A DNA stretch of 64,000 bases from Streptomyces sp. MspMP-M5 (GCF_000373585.1 NZ_KB891884.1:72452-136451), one strand, 5' to 3'. Counted from the first letter of the stretch, positions 1 through 10,382 are shown. Notes: generated from the sequence alone by a model not told the origin. A program made the numbers and translations.

Positions 1-518
1 CCGCCCGGGTAGCCGCTGATGACGACCATGACGGGGAACCGCTGCCGGTGGAACTGCTGCTGGAAGTACTGCGGTGGCAGATACACGAAGCCCGGGTTGA
101 TGGCCCGGGTACGGCGGCCGATGATCCGTACGGACTCGACCTTGCCCACCTTGTCGGCCGGGCCCTTCGGCAGTCCGGTCACCCGGTCGAGCCCCTGGGG
201 GCCGGCGGGCTGGATCAGTCCGCCCTTGATGTTGCCGACCGTGGCGTACTGCCCGTCACCCTGGCTCACCGACGCCGGGGCCTGGTCGTTGTTGCCCAGC
301 AATTCGTCCCAGTTGCCGTAGAACTCGAAGTTCGCGTTCACGGCGAGTGCCAGCGCGGACACGATCGACACCTGGGTGACCAGGATGGCCACCAACCTCC
401 CCAGCACGTGGCGCCACCCGTTGCGCGCCAGCCGGGGCCAGAGCCAGACCGTCGCGGCAACGCAGACCACCGCCAGCACGATCACCGTGATTTCGAGCGA
501 CTGACTGGTCAGCCCCAT
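1..518 (-). CDS. Membrane-anchored alpha/beta-hydrolase (esterase-like), partial
   Basis: The ATG at 518 follows a GGGAG ribosome site; the gene runs off the left edge, so only the first 172 residues are visible. Two hydrophobic segments (about residues 9-28 and 40-60) point to a membrane-anchored protein with the rest outside the cell. The visible part ends in 'FPVMVVISGYPGG', which resembles the first strand and oxyanion-hole region of esterase-D/antigen-85-like alpha/beta hydrolases. The nucleophile serine would lie beyond the edge, so catalysis cannot be confirmed. The start overlaps an unrelated frame beginning MWAHG that has no domain character. It is transcribed away from the vWA gene at 1275. 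Confidence 0.72.
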   Translation of the reverse strand, partial: MGLTSQSLEITVIVLAVVCVAATVWLWPRLARNGWRHVLGRLVAILVTQVSIVSALALAVNANFEFYGNWDELLGNNDQAPASVSQGDGQYATVGNIKGGLIQPAGPQGLDRVTGLPKGPADKVGKVESVRIIGRRTRAINPGFVYLPPQYFQQQFHRQRFPVMVVISGYPG

Positions 519-1274
519 GCGCCCACATCTCCCGTCACCCTCGAAAGGGTTCTTGCCTTCTCACCGGCCGCCCCCCGAGGCACAACGGGCGGCTCAGGAC
601 AATGGTCACCGGAGAAGACGGGCGCATCCGTGAATCGGATACCTGCGCGACTTACTTCTTACCGAGCTCTTGCCTGTTCGTTTCCCCCACGTGATGCACG
701 CGGGAGGGGCCGGAGGGTCCGTCACAACCGACGGAACCACGCGGATGTTTCACGTGAAACGAAGCGCCGATGAACAACTGGCGACAAGACGTCCTCATCA
801 GCCCGGGGGTTGGCCTCGACGACACTGCCGCCACCCTGCACACCGATCCGAACTTGCCTCGGTGTCTCATCAGTTGACATTGAAGAGACTCAGGACCGCA
901 TCCCTGGAGCGACATCCCCGACAATTTCGCTATCCGTCACTTTGGGCACCCCATACGCAACTTCCCCACCCGGTATGGGGCCAAGCCCCGCCATACAAAC
1001 GGTCACACCGCCCTCTTTTCCGGCGATCAATCGGGCTTTTCCGTAAAGACCGCGCGCACCATTTCCGCCGACCGGCCGTCCCTTTCCGGTCCGGCGACGC
1101 GCCACCCGAAACCAGATCCCCGCTCAACATCCCCGTATGGCCCACCATGCGAGGCGCGGGTTCCCACGATCAAGCCGGTGCCGACCGCTACTCTTACGTA
1201 TCCGTCCTGGTCAGGGACATGTCCGCGCTTCACGGACATTCGCCGCACCCACCACACGCAAGAGAGGTCAGCCG
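519..1274. other. Long intergenic region with one parS
   Basis: About 750 bases lie between two divergent genes. The only recognisable element is a perfect parS at 747-760. A TTGACA hexamer at 874-879 has no convincing -10 partner. Open frames across this stretch are proline/arginine-rich and look like shadows. I see no gene. Confidence 0.6.
747..760. other. parS: parS site (ParB binding)
   Basis: Exact palindrome GTTTCACGTGAAAC in the intergenic region upstream of the vWA gene. This is the known Streptomyces ParB-binding consensus. Confidence 0.93.
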
Positions 1275-2774
1275 ATGGGCATTCGGAGTCTGCTGCGCAA
1301 CGCTTTCGGTCGCTCCAAGGCGGCCCGGAAGAGCGCCGACAAGCCGGAATCGGCAACCATCCCGGAGGCTCGCGAGGAAGCCACCCCGGCACCGGCCACC
1401 GCGGCCCCCGAAGCCGAGGTCCCGGCCGCCCGCACGGCACCCGCCGAGCACGCCGAACCGACGCCCGTGCCGGCTCCGGCCACGGCTTCGGTGCCCGCAC
1501 AGGGCGGCCCGGTTGAGCGCTCACCGGAGCCCACGGCGAAGGAGGAGGCGCCCGCACGGGCCGAGACCCCGGTACGGGACGAGACCGCGCCCGCCCCTGA
1601 GGCGACGAACCCGACGACCGACACCGACGTGGCCCGCCCCGAGGACGCCGACGAGAGCGCCGGCACGAAGGCCGCCGACGAGGGCCCGGAGACCGCGAAG
1701 GACCAGGGCACGGCGGCCCACGAGGAAACGCGCAAGGAAGAGAAGGACGAGAAGGACGAGGCGGCCGCCTCCGAGGGGCTCGACGGCCGGCCCGCGGCCA
1801 AGGACGAGACCGCGTCGGAGCCCGAAGCCGAAGTCGAGGCCCCTGCCGGCACCGAACCGGCGACCTCCTCCTGCGCCGCCGACCTGGTCAGCCAGGCATT
1901 CGACAACCCCGTCCCCAACACGGCAGAAGTCGCCGGCTCCGACGACGAGGCAGCGCCCGCACCGGCCCCCGAACCGGCTCCGGTCGCCGAGGCCGCGGAG
2001 GCCGCCGAGACCGCCGAGACCGCCGAGACCGCCGAGACGAGCGAGGCCCCCGCTCCCCGCGCGACCAACCCGGTCGCAGCCACCGCCCCGGCCCTTCTCC
2101 CCCTCTACGACGCCGCACGGGCCACGCTGGAGAAGCACCAGCTCACCGACCAGCGCGCCACCGTCTACCTCGTTCTCGACCGCTCCGGCTCGATGCGCAA
2201 CTACTACAAGGACGGCACGGTCCAGCACCTCGCCGAGCAGGCCCTGGCCCTCTCCGCTCACCTCGACGACAAGGCCACCGTCCCGGTCGTGTTCTTCTCC
2301 ACCGATGTGGACGGCACCGCCGACCTGGACCTCGCCAACCATGAGGGCCGCATCGAGGAGCTGCACTCCGGCCTCGGTCACATGGGCCGCACCAACTACC
2401 ACTGGGCCATCGAGGCCGTCGTCAAGCACTACAAGGCGTCGGGCTCCGCCCACCCCGCCTTCGTCATCTTCCAGACCGACGGCGCGCCGACCTCCAAGCC
2501 GGCCGCAGAGCGGGCCCTGTGCGAGGCGGCCGACCTGCCGATCTTCTGGCAGTTCATCGGCTTCGGCGACCCCGACGCCAAGGGCTTCGACTTCCTCCGC
2601 AAGCTCGACGACCTGACCGTCCCGGAGAAGCGCGCCGTCGACAACGCCGGCTTCTTCCACGCCGGTCGCGACCCCCGCGGCCTCTCCCACGACGAGCTCT
2701 ACCAGCAGCTGATGGTCGAGTTCCCCGAGTGGCTGGCCGAGGCCCGCGCCGCCAAGGTCCTCAAGGACAGCTGA
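1275..2774 (+). CDS. vWA domain protein, TerF-like, with long acidic N-terminal region
   Basis: 499 aa. The ATG at 1275 follows AGAGAGG and is preferred over the upstream in-frame ATG at 1137, whose added residues are arginine-rich and lack coding character. Residues 1-25 are basic ([15 protein letters not shown]). Residues 30-285 are a low-complexity Ala/Glu/Pro segment with runs of Glu-Thr-Ala, very probably disordered. A von Willebrand A domain fills about residues 295-485, with the MIDAS motif DRSGSM near residue 302, 'FQTDGAP', and 'FFHAGRDP' near the end, as in the vWA domains of tellurium-resistance (TerF/TerY) proteins. It is probably a cytoplasmic metal-dependent scaffold; the function is unknown. 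There are no TerD neighbours here. A terminator follows at 2796. Confidence 0.82.
   Translation: MGIRSLLRNAFGRSKAARKSADKPESATIPEAREEATPAPATAAPEAEVPAARTAPAEHAEPTPVPAPATASVPAQGGPVERSPEPTAKEEAPARAETPVRDETAPAPEATNPTTDTDVARPEDADESAGTKAADEGPETAKDQGTAAHEETRKEEKDEKDEAAASEGLDGRPAAKDETASEPEAEVEAPAGTEPATSSCAADLVSQAFDNPVPNTAEVAGSDDEAAPAPAPEPAPVAEAAEAAETAETAETAETSEAPAPRATNPVAATAPALLPLYDAARATLEKHQLTDQRATVYLVLDRSGSMRNYYKDGTVQHLAEQALALSAHLDDKATVPVVFFSTDVDGTADLDLANHEGRIEELHSGLGHMGRTNYHWAIEAVVKHYKASGSAHPAFVIFQTDGAPTSKPAAERALCEAADLPIFWQFIGFGDPDAKGFDFLRKLDDLTVPEKRAVDNAGFFHAGRDPRGLSHDELYQQLMVEFPEWLAEARAAKVLKDS
2004..2039 (+). repeat. Four tandem 9-bp units in the vWA gene
   Basis: Four consecutive 9-mers of GCCGAGACC (the last ends in G) encode Ala-Glu-Thr repeats in the disordered linker. 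Slippage could change the linker length. Confidence 0.85.
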
Positions 2775-2795
2775 GCCACTTCGCCTCGTACCCCA

Positions 2796-2832
2796 AGGCC
2801 GCGGCCGGACCGATCGAGTCCGGCCGCGGCCT
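2796..2832 (+). terminator. Terminator after the vWA gene
   Basis: Perfect 14-bp inverted repeat (AGGCCGCGGCCGGA and its complement) with a 9-nt loop, followed by GCTTTTCT. Confidence 0.8.
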
Positions 2833-2861
2833 GCTTTTCTGCGCGCCTCCCGGCAGGGACG

Positions 2862-2875
2862 GTTTCACGTGAAAC
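2862..2875. other. parS: parS site
   Basis: Exact GTTTCACGTGAAAC. The following AGAGCGG is identical to the copy at 2930, giving a 21-bp direct repeat. Confidence 0.93.
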
Positions 2876-2929
2876 AGAGCGGAAGCACAGGCCAGGCGCG
2901 CGGCGAGGGACGAGAAGGGCGCAGGGCAC

Positions 2930-2943
2930 GTTTCACGTGAAAC
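2930..2943. other. parS: parS site
   Basis: Exact GTTTCACGTGAAAC, second member of the duplicated pair, 68 bp from the first. Confidence 0.93.
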
Positions 2944-3081
2944 AGAGCGGGCGAGCCGCCGCCCGCAGGCCGCCCCGGGGCCCGAAAATACTCGGGCGGG
3001 GCGACCTACCCTGTCCAGTACGATATTGACGTTGCGTAAAGCAAATCATCACTCACCGTAGCGACTTGGGAGCAGCCGGCA

Positions 3082-4797
3082 ATGGCTCGACACCTCATCA
3101 CCAGCGCCCTTCCGTACATCAACGGGATCAAGCACCTGGGCAACATGGTGGGGTCCATGCTCCCGGCCGATGTCTACGCCCGGTACCTGCGGCAGCGCGG
3201 TCACGACGTCCTCTACATCTGCGCGACCGACGAGCACGGCACGCCCGCCGAGCTGGCGGCGAAGGACGCGGGCCAGTCCGTCGCCACGTTCTGCGCCGAA
3301 CAGCACGACAAGCAGAAGGCGATCTACGACGGCTTCGGTTTGCAGTTCGACCACTTCGGCCGGAGCTCGTCGCGGGAGAACGTCGAGCTGACCCAGCACT
3401 TCGCGCGCAAGCTGCACGAGAACGGCTTCATCGAAGAGCGCGCCGTCCGCCAGGTCTACTCCAACGCCGACGGCCGCTTCCTGCCCGACCGCTACATCGT
3501 CGGCACCTGCCCGCACTGCGGCTACGACAAGGCCCGCGGCGACCAGTGCGAGAACTGCACCCGCGTCCTGGACCCGACGGACCTGATCGACGCCCGCTCG
3601 GCGATCAGCGGCAGTGGTGATCTGGAGGTGCGCGAGACCAAGCACCTCTTCCTGCTCCAGGCGAAGCTCCAGCACGAGGTCGAGGGCTGGCTGGAGGGCA
3701 ACGGCAGCAAGGAGTGGCCGACCCTGGCGTCGTCCATCGCCCACAAGTGGCTGACCGAGGGCCTCCAGGACCGGGCGATCACCCGCGACCTGGACTGGGG
3801 CGTGCCGGTGCCGGCCGATGTGTGGCCGGAGCTGGCCGCCGAGGGCAAGGTCTTCTATGTGTGGTTCGACGCCCCGATCGAGTACATCGGCTCGACGAAG
3901 GAGTGGGCGGACCAGGCGCCGGAGGAGCGCGACTGGAAGTCCTGGTGGTACGAGGCCGACGACGTCCGCTACACGGAGTTCATGGCCAAGGACAACGTGC
4001 CTTTCCACAGCGTGATGTTCCCGGCGACCCAGCTGGGCACCCGCGAGCCGTGGAAGAAGGTCGACTTCCTCAAGGCGTTCAACTGGCTCAACTACTACGG
4101 CGGGAAGTTCTCCACGTCGCAGCAGCGCGGCATCTTCACCGATGCGGCACTGGAGCTGCTGCCGGCCGACTACTGGCGCTACTTCCTGATGGCGCACGCC
4201 CCGGAGTCCGACGACACCTCCTTCACCTGGGAGCTGTTCTCGTCCTCGGTCAACAAGGACCTGGCCGACACCCTCGGCAACTTCGTCAACCGGGTGCTCT
4301 CGTTCTCGCGGAAGCGGTTCGGCGACGAGGTGCCGGCCGGCGCCGAGGCCGGGGCCGCCGAGCAGAAGCTGGGCGAGGAGATCGCCGGGCTGCTCGCGGA
4401 GTACGAGGGCCACATGGAGGCGCTGCAGTTCCGCAAGGCGGCGGCCTCGCTGCGCGCCCTGTGGAGCGCGGGCAACTCCTACCTGGAGGAGAAGGCCCCC
4501 TGGCTGGAGATCAAGACGGACAAGGACGCGGCGGCGCTGACGCTGCGGACCGCGATGAACCTCATCCACCTCTACGCGGTGGTCTCCGAGCCGTTCATCC
4601 CGGCGTCGGCGAAGGCCATGCGGGGCGCGTTCGCGCTGGAAGGCGACACCGCCGCGTGGGTCTCGCAGGAGGAGGCCAGGGCGCTGGCGTCCGTGCCCGC
4701 CGGGACGCCGTTCACGGTGCCGCCGGTGCTCTTCGCCAAGATCACCGAGGACGACCTGGCGGCGTACCGCGAGCGGTTCGGCGGCGACGAGGGCTGA
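3082..4797 (+). CDS. metG: Methionyl-tRNA synthetase
   Basis: 571 aa class I aminoacyl-tRNA synthetase that charges tRNA-Met in the cytoplasm. The ATG follows GGGAGC. Visible features are the HIGH-type signature HLGN near residue 17, 'ATDEHGTP', a zinc knuckle (CPHC...CENC, about residues 142-159) and a KMSKS variant, KFSTS, near residue 341. The C-terminus ends after the helical anticodon-binding domain with no EMAP-II-like extension, so this is the short form. The KFSTS loop lacks the canonical second lysine; from memory this is a regular variant of this MetRS subtype rather than an inactivating change. A strong hairpin follows at 4825. Confidence 0.97.
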   Translation: MARHLITSALPYINGIKHLGNMVGSMLPADVYARYLRQRGHDVLYICATDEHGTPAELAAKDAGQSVATFCAEQHDKQKAIYDGFGLQFDHFGRSSSRENVELTQHFARKLHENGFIEERAVRQVYSNADGRFLPDRYIVGTCPHCGYDKARGDQCENCTRVLDPTDLIDARSAISGSGDLEVRETKHLFLLQAKLQHEVEGWLEGNGSKEWPTLASSIAHKWLTEGLQDRAITRDLDWGVPVPADVWPELAAEGKVFYVWFDAPIEYIGSTKEWADQAPEERDWKSWWYEADDVRYTEFMAKDNVPFHSVMFPATQLGTREPWKKVDFLKAFNWLNYYGGKFSTSQQRGIFTDAALELLPADYWRYFLMAHAPESDDTSFTWELFSSSVNKDLADTLGNFVNRVLSFSRKRFGDEVPAGAEAGAAEQKLGEEIAGLLAEYEGHMEALQFRKAAASLRALWSAGNSYLEEKAPWLEIKTDKDAAALTLRTAMNLIHLYAVVSEPFIPASAKAMRGAFALEGDTAAWVSQEEARALASVPAGTPFTVPPVLFAKITEDDLAAYRERFGGDEG

Positions 4798-4824
4798 GGC
4801 CCGCCGCGCACACCTGAAAACCGC

Positions 4825-4866
4825 ACGAGGGCGCCCCTGGACCGGTCGGTCCGGGGGCGCCCTCGT
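4825..4866 (+). terminator. Terminator after metG
   Basis: Perfect 13-bp stem (ACGAGGGCGCCCC at 4825-4837 with its complement at 4854-4866) in the gap between convergent metG and aspS. Confidence 0.85.
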
Positions 4867-4936
4867 CGTGGGACCGGTGGGCGAAGTCCCCCAAGGCCCT
4901 TGAGGGCCGAGGAGGTGCCCCAGCGCAGAATGCGCG

Positions 4937-4970
4937 AGGGCCCGGGACCGCGCCTGCGATCCCGGGCCCT
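4937..4970 (-). terminator. Terminator after aspS
   Basis: Perfect 11-bp stem AGGGCCCGGGA / TCCCGGGCCCT with a 12-nt loop, 11 bp beyond the aspS stop codon on the minus strand. Confidence 0.78.
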
Positions 4971-4980
4971 GCCTGCCGTG

Positions 4981-6768
4981 CTACTTGGTCGGCTTGTACG
5001 GCGTCGGCTTCGCCGGGCCGGTGCGGATGCTCAGGTGCAGTTCCTTCAGGCGGGCCTCGTCGACCTCGGACGGGGCGCCCATCAGCAGGTCCTGGGCGTT
5101 GCCGTTGAGCGGGAAGGCGATGGTCTCGCGGATGTTGGGCTCGTCGGCCAGCAGCATCACGATCCGGTCGACGCCCGGGGCGATGCCGCCGTGCGGCGGG
5201 GCGCCGAACTTGAAGGCGCGGAGCATGCCGCCGAACTCGGCCTCGACGGTCTCCTTGTCGTAACCGGCGATCTCGAACGCCTTGTACATGACGTCCGGCT
5301 CGTGGTTCCGGATGGCGCCGGAGGACAGCTCGGTGCCGTTGCAGACGATGTCGTACTGCCAGGCGAGGATGTCCAGCGGGTCCTTGGTCTGCAGCGCTTC
5401 CAGGCCGCCCTGCGGCATGGAGAACGGGTTGTGGGAGAACTCGATCTTGCCGGTGTCCGCGTCGCGCTCGAACATCGGGAAGTCGACGATCCAGCAGAAG
5501 CGGAACTCGTTCTCGACGAAGTGGCCGGCGCGCTTGGCGGCCTCGACGCGCACCGCGCCCATGATCTTGGAGACCTCGTCGAAGTCGCCGGCGCCGAAGA
5601 AGACGGCGTGACCGGGCTTCAGGTCGAGGGCCGCGACCAGCGCCTTGACGTCATCGTCGGTGAGGAACTTGGCGATCGGGCCGGCGAGCGCGTTCTCCTC
5701 GCCGACGCGGACCCAGGCCAGGCCCTTGGCACCCTGGGCGACGGCGAACTCGCCCAGCTGGTCGAAGAACTTCCGCGGCTGGTCGGCGGTGTCCGGCACG
5801 GCCAGCGCGCGGACGTGCTTGCCGGCGAACGCCTTGAAGCCGGACTGCGCGAAGACGTCGGAGACATCGACCAGTTCCAGCTCGGCGCGCAGGTCCGGCT
5901 TGTCGGAGCCGTACTTGAGCATCGCCTCGCGGAACGGGATGCGCGGGAAGGGGGAGGTGACCGTGCGGCCGTCGCCGAACTCGGTGAAGAGCTCGGTCAT
6001 CAGCTTCTCGACGGGCCGGAAGACGTCCTCCTGCTCGACGAAGCTCATCTCGATGTCGAGCTGGTAGAACTCGCCCGGCGAGCGGTCCGCGCGGGCGTCC
6101 TCGTCACGGAAGCAGGGCGCGATCTGGAAGTAGCGGTCGAAGCCGGCGATCATCAGCAGCTGCTTGAACTGCTGCGGGGCCTGCGGCAGCGCGTAGAACC
6201 TGCCGGCGTGCAGACGGGACGGGACCAGGAAGTCGCGGGCGCCCTCGGGGGAGGTCGCGGACAGGATCGGGGTCGCCATCTCGTTGAAGCCGAGGGCCAC
6301 CATCTTGTGCCGGATCGCGGAGATCACGGCCGTGCGCAGCATGATGTTGCGGTGCATGCGCTCGCGGCGCAGGTCGAGGAAGCGGTACTCCAGGCGCTTC
6401 TCCTCGTTGACGCCGTCCTCGGCGTTGATGGTGAACGGGATCTGCTCGGCGGCACCGAGGACCTCGACCTCGGTGACCTCGATCTCGATCTCGCCGGTCG
6501 GCAGGTCGGGGTTGACGTTGTCCGCGCCGCGGGCGCTGACCTTGCCGTCGACGCGGACGACGGTCTCCTTGGTCAGCGAGCCGAGGACCTCGTTGGCCGG
6601 CGTGCCGGGACGGGCGACGAGCTGCACGAGGCCGTAGTGGTCGCGCAGATCGATGAAGAGGATGCCGCCCAGGTCACGTCGATTGTGCAGCCAGCCGCTG
6701 AGACGGACGTCGGTGTCGACGTCCGCGGCTCGGAGCTCGCCGCAGTTATGGGACCGGTACCGATGCAT
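4981..6768 (-). CDS. aspS: Aspartyl-tRNA synthetase
   Basis: 595 aa class II synthetase of the long bacterial type: N-terminal OB anticodon-binding domain (about 15-110), catalytic core, and the inserted GAD domain typical of bacteria. Motif 2 reads '[19 protein letters not shown]' and motif 3 '[13 protein letters not shown]'. The starting ATG gives [13 protein letters not shown], the usual N-terminus. In the anticodon-domain loop it has 'NRRDLGG', with Leu where non-discriminating actinobacterial enzymes that also charge tRNA-Asn often have His. That suggests an Asp-specific enzyme, but I rate this inference weak. It converges on metG and is divergent from the phosphatase at 7040. Confidence 0.96.
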   Translation of the reverse strand: MHRYRSHNCGELRAADVDTDVRLSGWLHNRRDLGGILFIDLRDHYGLVQLVARPGTPANEVLGSLTKETVVRVDGKVSARGADNVNPDLPTGEIEIEVTEVEVLGAAEQIPFTINAEDGVNEEKRLEYRFLDLRRERMHRNIMLRTAVISAIRHKMVALGFNEMATPILSATSPEGARDFLVPSRLHAGRFYALPQAPQQFKQLLMIAGFDRYFQIAPCFRDEDARADRSPGEFYQLDIEMSFVEQEDVFRPVEKLMTELFTEFGDGRTVTSPFPRIPFREAMLKYGSDKPDLRAELELVDVSDVFAQSGFKAFAGKHVRALAVPDTADQPRKFFDQLGEFAVAQGAKGLAWVRVGEENALAGPIAKFLTDDDVKALVAALDLKPGHAVFFGAGDFDEVSKIMGAVRVEAAKRAGHFVENEFRFCWIVDFPMFERDADTGKIEFSHNPFSMPQGGLEALQTKDPLDILAWQYDIVCNGTELSSGAIRNHEPDVMYKAFEIAGYDKETVEAEFGGMLRAFKFGAPPHGGIAPGVDRIVMLLADEPNIRETIAFPLNGNAQDLLMGAPSEVDEARLKELHLSIRTGPAKPTPYKPTK

Positions 6769-7039
6769 CGCTCATCCAAGTCGTCGCGAGTCGAGGTGGG
6801 GAGCTGACGGGCGGGAAAGGGAGATAGCAGGCTCGCGCGCCCGATCGATCGCCTTGTGGCTCACCCGAAAGGCCACCCCAGGAGTGGCATAACCGCTCCA
6901 GGTTACCGCCCGGGCCCGACGAGCTGGTTGACATATACCCATCAGCGTCGCCTCGGCGTGAAAGCGGGCCCTCGGGCTGCGACGATGGTCACGCCCGGCA
7001 TGCTGGTCGGGTCACGTCAAACCCACCTAAAGTGATGCA

Positions 7040-9226
7040 ATGCGCACCAAGGATCTCCTGGCCGCCGTCGCGACCGGCCTGTGGCGCTGGGACAACACAT
7101 CCGGCCGGGTGAGCCTCGACGCCGAAGCGGCCCGGCTGCTGGGCCTTCCCGCCGAGCCGGCCGTCCTCACCGAGGCCGCGGTGCGCTCCCGTTTTCATCC
7201 CGTCGACTTCGCCGAGGTCAACGGTGTCGTGCAGCTCGCGGTCTCCGAGGGGACGCTCGCCGAGGCCCGGCTGCGCATTGTGGACGAGCGCGGGCAGGTG
7301 CTGCGCACCGTCCGCTCCCGCTCCCGGCCCCGGATCGTCAACGGCGACTTCGAGCTGGTCGGCACGGTCCAGGAGGTGGCCGCGCCCCAGCCCGGCACCT
7401 CGGCGGCACGGGCCCCGGTCACCGGCGACTGGCGGCGCTCGCGGGAGGCGTTCCTGCTGGACGCGGGCCGGGCGCTGGCCGAGGCGCGGTCCACGGCCGA
7501 GGTGCTGCGGGTCGCGGCCGGGCTCTCCATGCCGGGCTTCATGCCGGACGGGCTGGCGGTCTTCGGCATCCAGGGCGACCGGCTCACGGTGATCGGCCAC
7601 CACGGCCACCTCCCGGACGACGGGCTGCCGTACTCCGAGATGCTGCTGGAGACCGACTACCCGGCCGCCGAGGTGGTGCGCACCGGACGGGCCATCTACC
7701 TGCCCGCCCGGGAGGAATACCAGCGCCGCTACCCGGCCACCTGGCCCCTGGCCGCCCGCTTCGCGTACACGTCCTGGGCATATCTGCCGCTGGTGAACGC
7801 GGGCCGGACGATCGGCGCATGGATGGCCGGGTTCGCCGAACCGGTCGCCTTCACCCCGGACGAGCGCTCGGTACTGACCACCGTCGCCCGGATGCTGGCC
7901 CAGGCGCTGGCCAGGGCCGGGGTGCAGGAATCGCAGCACGAGCTGGCCGTGGGGCTCCAGCGGAGCATGATGCCGACGGTGCAGCCGGACATCCCCGGGA
8001 TGGCAGTCGCGGCCCGCTATGTGCCGACCGGTGGCGGGCTGGAGGTCGGCGGGGACTGGTACGACATGATCCCGCTGCCGTCCGGGCGGATCGCGCTGGT
8101 CATCGGGGATGTCCAGGGGCATGACGTACGGGCCGCGGGCCTGATGGGGCAGTTGCGGATCGCGCTGCGCGCCTATGCCTCCGAGGGCCACCACCCCGAC
8201 GCGGTGCTCTCCCGGGCCTCCCGTTTCCTGGCCGGCATCAACGAGACCGAGTTCCACGGCAAGGGCGAGGACCAGCGCTTCGCGACCTGCCTCTACATCG
8301 AGGTGGACCCGGCCACCGGGCTGCTGGACGTGGCACGGGCCGGCCACCCCGATCCGGCGATCCGGATGGCCGACGGCGCGGTGATCGTCCGGCCCACGTC
8401 GGGCGGGCTGCCCCTGGGCATCGACCCGGACAGCGACTACCCCACCACCCGGATCGTGCTGGAGCCGGGCGAGACGATGCTGGTGTGCACCGACGGGCTG
8501 ATCGAGACCGGCGGGCACGACCTGGAGACCGGCTGGGGACGGCTGCGCGAGGTCTTCGAGACGCACGCCACCGGCACGGACGAGGGACCCGGGGAAAGCC
8601 TGGAGCAGCTGGCCGACGCCCTGGTCCAGGCGGTGCACGGCCCGTCGTCGCACCACACCACCGGACCGCTGGTGGATCGCCGCGAGGACGACATCGCACT
8701 GCTGCTGCTCTCCCGCGAGAGCGCCGGCTGCGGCGTGGACGCCGGGGACCGGCCGACACCGCGGCCCGGGCGGCGCACCGTGTTCTCCGTCGCCCAGGCG
8801 GAGCCCGAGCGGATCGCCGCGGCCCGCCGCCAGATCCGCGACGTGCTGCACGACTGGCGCGACCCGGACCAGGTGGACTCCGCGGCGCTGCTGGTCTCCG
8901 AGATCGTCACCAATGTGCTGACGCACACCGACGGGGACGCACTGCTGGTGGCCGAGGTCGCCGGTGAGCACGGTTCCCGGCGTCTCCGGGTCGAGGTCGC
9001 CGACGGCAGCGACGAACTGCCGCACCGCCGCCGACCCGGTGAGCTGGCGTCCTCCGGGCGGGGGCTGGTGCTGCTGGAACTGCTGGCCGGGACATGGGGC
9101 GTGGACCCGCGCGGGGACGGGAAGTCGACGTGGTTCGAGCTCTACGAGGATGCCGGGGCGGCGGGGGAGCCGCCCGGCGCGGCGTCGCCGGGCCCCGAGG
9201 AGTCCGTATCCGAGCCGGCCGCGTAG
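7040..9226 (+). CDS. PAS-GAF-SpoIIE phosphatase with C-terminal HATPase domain
   Basis: 728 aa multidomain signalling protein: PAS (about 5-115), GAF (about 145-300), PP2C/SpoIIE phosphatase (about 310-560, with 'VGGDWYDM' and 'VIGDVQGHD' as metal-binding motifs) and an RsbW-like histidine-kinase-type ATPase (about 585-710, 'SEIVTNVLTHTDGDA' and 'GRGLVLLELLAG'). Such proteins act on anti-sigma-factor antagonists in partner-switching networks. Here phosphatase and kinase-like modules share one chain. There is no transmembrane segment, so it is cytosolic. The ribosome site upstream of the ATG is weak. The last 85 bp overlap the 3' end of the convergent permease gene. Confidence 0.9.
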   Translation: MRTKDLLAAVATGLWRWDNTSGRVSLDAEAARLLGLPAEPAVLTEAAVRSRFHPVDFAEVNGVVQLAVSEGTLAEARLRIVDERGQVLRTVRSRSRPRIVNGDFELVGTVQEVAAPQPGTSAARAPVTGDWRRSREAFLLDAGRALAEARSTAEVLRVAAGLSMPGFMPDGLAVFGIQGDRLTVIGHHGHLPDDGLPYSEMLLETDYPAAEVVRTGRAIYLPAREEYQRRYPATWPLAARFAYTSWAYLPLVNAGRTIGAWMAGFAEPVAFTPDERSVLTTVARMLAQALARAGVQESQHELAVGLQRSMMPTVQPDIPGMAVAARYVPTGGGLEVGGDWYDMIPLPSGRIALVIGDVQGHDVRAAGLMGQLRIALRAYASEGHHPDAVLSRASRFLAGINETEFHGKGEDQRFATCLYIEVDPATGLLDVARAGHPDPAIRMADGAVIVRPTSGGLPLGIDPDSDYPTTRIVLEPGETMLVCTDGLIETGGHDLETGWGRLREVFETHATGTDEGPGESLEQLADALVQAVHGPSSHHTTGPLVDRREDDIALLLLSRESAGCGVDAGDRPTPRPGRRTVFSVAQAEPERIAAARRQIRDVLHDWRDPDQVDSAALLVSEIVTNVLTHTDGDALLVAEVAGEHGSRRLRVEVADGSDELPHRRRPGELASSGRGLVLLELLAGTWGVDPRGDGKSTWFELYEDAGAAGEPPGAASPGPEESVSEPAA

Positions 9227-10299
9227 TGCTTGCGCAGTTCGTGCAGGACGCCGGAGACGGCCGCGGTGAGCGGGACGGACAGCAGCATGCCGAGGATCCC
9301 GGCGACGCTCGCACCGGCGGTGATCGCCAGCATGACGACCGCCGGGTGCATCTGCACCGTACGGCTCTGGATCATCGGCTGGAGGACGTGGCCCTCCAGC
9401 ACCTGGACGGCGAGGACCACCCCGAGCGCCCAGAGCGCGATCACAAGGCCCCGGTCCGCGAACGCCACCAGGATCGCCACCGCGCCCGAGATGAAGGCGC
9501 CGAGGTAGGGGATGTAGGCGCCGACGAAGACCAGCGCACCCAGGCCGAGCGCCCCGGGGACCTGCAGGACGAGCAGGCCGACGGTGATGCAGACGGCGTC
9601 GATCAGCGCAATGAAGGTGGTGCCGCGCATGAAGCCCTCGATGGACTGGAAGCCGCGGCGGGCCATCCGTTCCAGCTGCGGGGCCGAGTTGCGCGGCGCC
9701 CAGTCGTGCAGCGCGCGGACCGCCTTGTCCGAGTCGCGCAGGAAGAAGAACGTCAGCAGCAGGGCCAGCACCGCCGCGGCGATGAACTGCCCCACGATGC
9801 TGACTCCGGCCAGCAGTCCGGAGGCCGCGGTGCTGCCGAACTTGGTGACCAGCGTCTTGGCGTTCGTGGCGAGATCGCTGAGCGAGTTCCCGGCCACGCC
9901 GAAGTGCTTGGTCAGGTCCTCCGCCGCGCTCTTGAGCGAGGTGACGATCTGGTCCCCGGTGTCGACCAGGGCGCTGACCACGACGTAGCCGGCGCCACCG
10001 ACCACGATCACCAGCAGGGCGCAGGTCAGCCCGGCCGCCAGTGAACGGTTGAACCGCATCTTCACCAGCCGCCGGTACACCGGACCGAGCAGCCCGCTGC
10101 CGAGCAGCGCCAGCAGGACGGGTGTGACCGCGGCGCTCAGCTCGACGCAGAGCCACACCCCGAGGGCCACCACCGCCGCGACCAGCAGCCCGGCCGCGCA
10201 CCACGCCGCGGCACGGCGGGCCTCGATCGGGAGCAGCGGGGGGTGCGGCGGCCGGCCGGGCTCGGCGCCGCTCCGGTCTTGATCCGAGTCGTTTCGCAC
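9142..10299 (-). CDS. AI-2E family transporter (predicted permease)
   Basis: About 385 aa from a GTG at 10299. The frame stays open to an ATG at 10398, but that version would start with MFHVKH, which is merely the translated parS palindrome, so the shorter start is more credible. About seven to eight hydrophobic helices and the 'GSTAASGLLAGVSIVGQFIAAAVLALLLTFF'-type central region (shown here only in part as GSTAASGLLAGVS) match the AI-2E exporter/YdiK/PerM family. Substrates of actinobacterial members are unknown. The C-terminal 30 residues are Ser/Gly/Pro-rich, and their DNA overlaps the phosphatase gene tail-to-tail. Confidence 0.85.
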   Translation of the reverse strand: MRNDSDQDRSGAEPGRPPHPPLLPIEARRAAAWCAAGLLVAAVVALGVWLCVELSAAVTPVLLALLGSGLLGPVYRRLVKMRFNRSLAAGLTCALLVIVVGGAGYVVVSALVDTGDQIVTSLKSAAEDLTKHFGVAGNSLSDLATNAKTLVTKFGSTAASGLLAGVSIVGQFIAAAVLALLLTFFFLRDSDKAVRALHDWAPRNSAPQLERMARRGFQSIEGFMRGTTFIALIDAVCITVGLLVLQVPGALGLGALVFVGAYIPYLGAFISGAVAILVAFADRGLVIALWALGVVLAVQVLEGHVLQPMIQSRTVQMHPAVVMLAITAGASVAGILGMLLSVPLTAAVSGVLHELRKHYAAGSDTDSSGPGDAAPGGSPAAPASS

Positions 10300-10382
10300 C
10301 CGGACAGTCCACCACGGCAGAGCGGCTGTTGACGGGTATTGCAGGCTCTCCTCACGGTTCGAGGCTCGGCCCCCACCGCGGT

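Larger units (their letters stand above)
2775..3081. other. Intergenic region with terminator and two parS copies
   Basis: About 307 bases. It holds the vWA terminator (2796-2832), two parS copies (2862 and 2930) within an identical 21-bp direct repeat, and then the metG leader. No gene is seen. The metG promoter is not clear; TACGAT near 3019 is a possible -10. Confidence 0.6.

Noticed and set aside
874..902. TTGACA promoter in the left intergenic region
   Set aside because: The -10 position (about CGCATC) does not fit.
670..2616. 648-residue plus-strand open frame through the vWA gene
   Set aside because: Almost entirely Pro/Arg/Ser, a shadow of the GC-rich real frame at 1275-2774.
3049..4569. 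506-residue minus-strand frame opposite metG
   Set aside because: Low-complexity antisense translation; metG is unmistakable on the other strand.
4900..6807. 635-residue plus-strand frame opposite aspS
   Set aside because: Antisense to the aspartyl-tRNA synthetase; no domain and biased composition.
6989..10315. 1108-residue minus-strand frame over the phosphatase and permease
   Set aside because: Arginine/glycine-rich antisense and out-of-frame reading of two clear genes.
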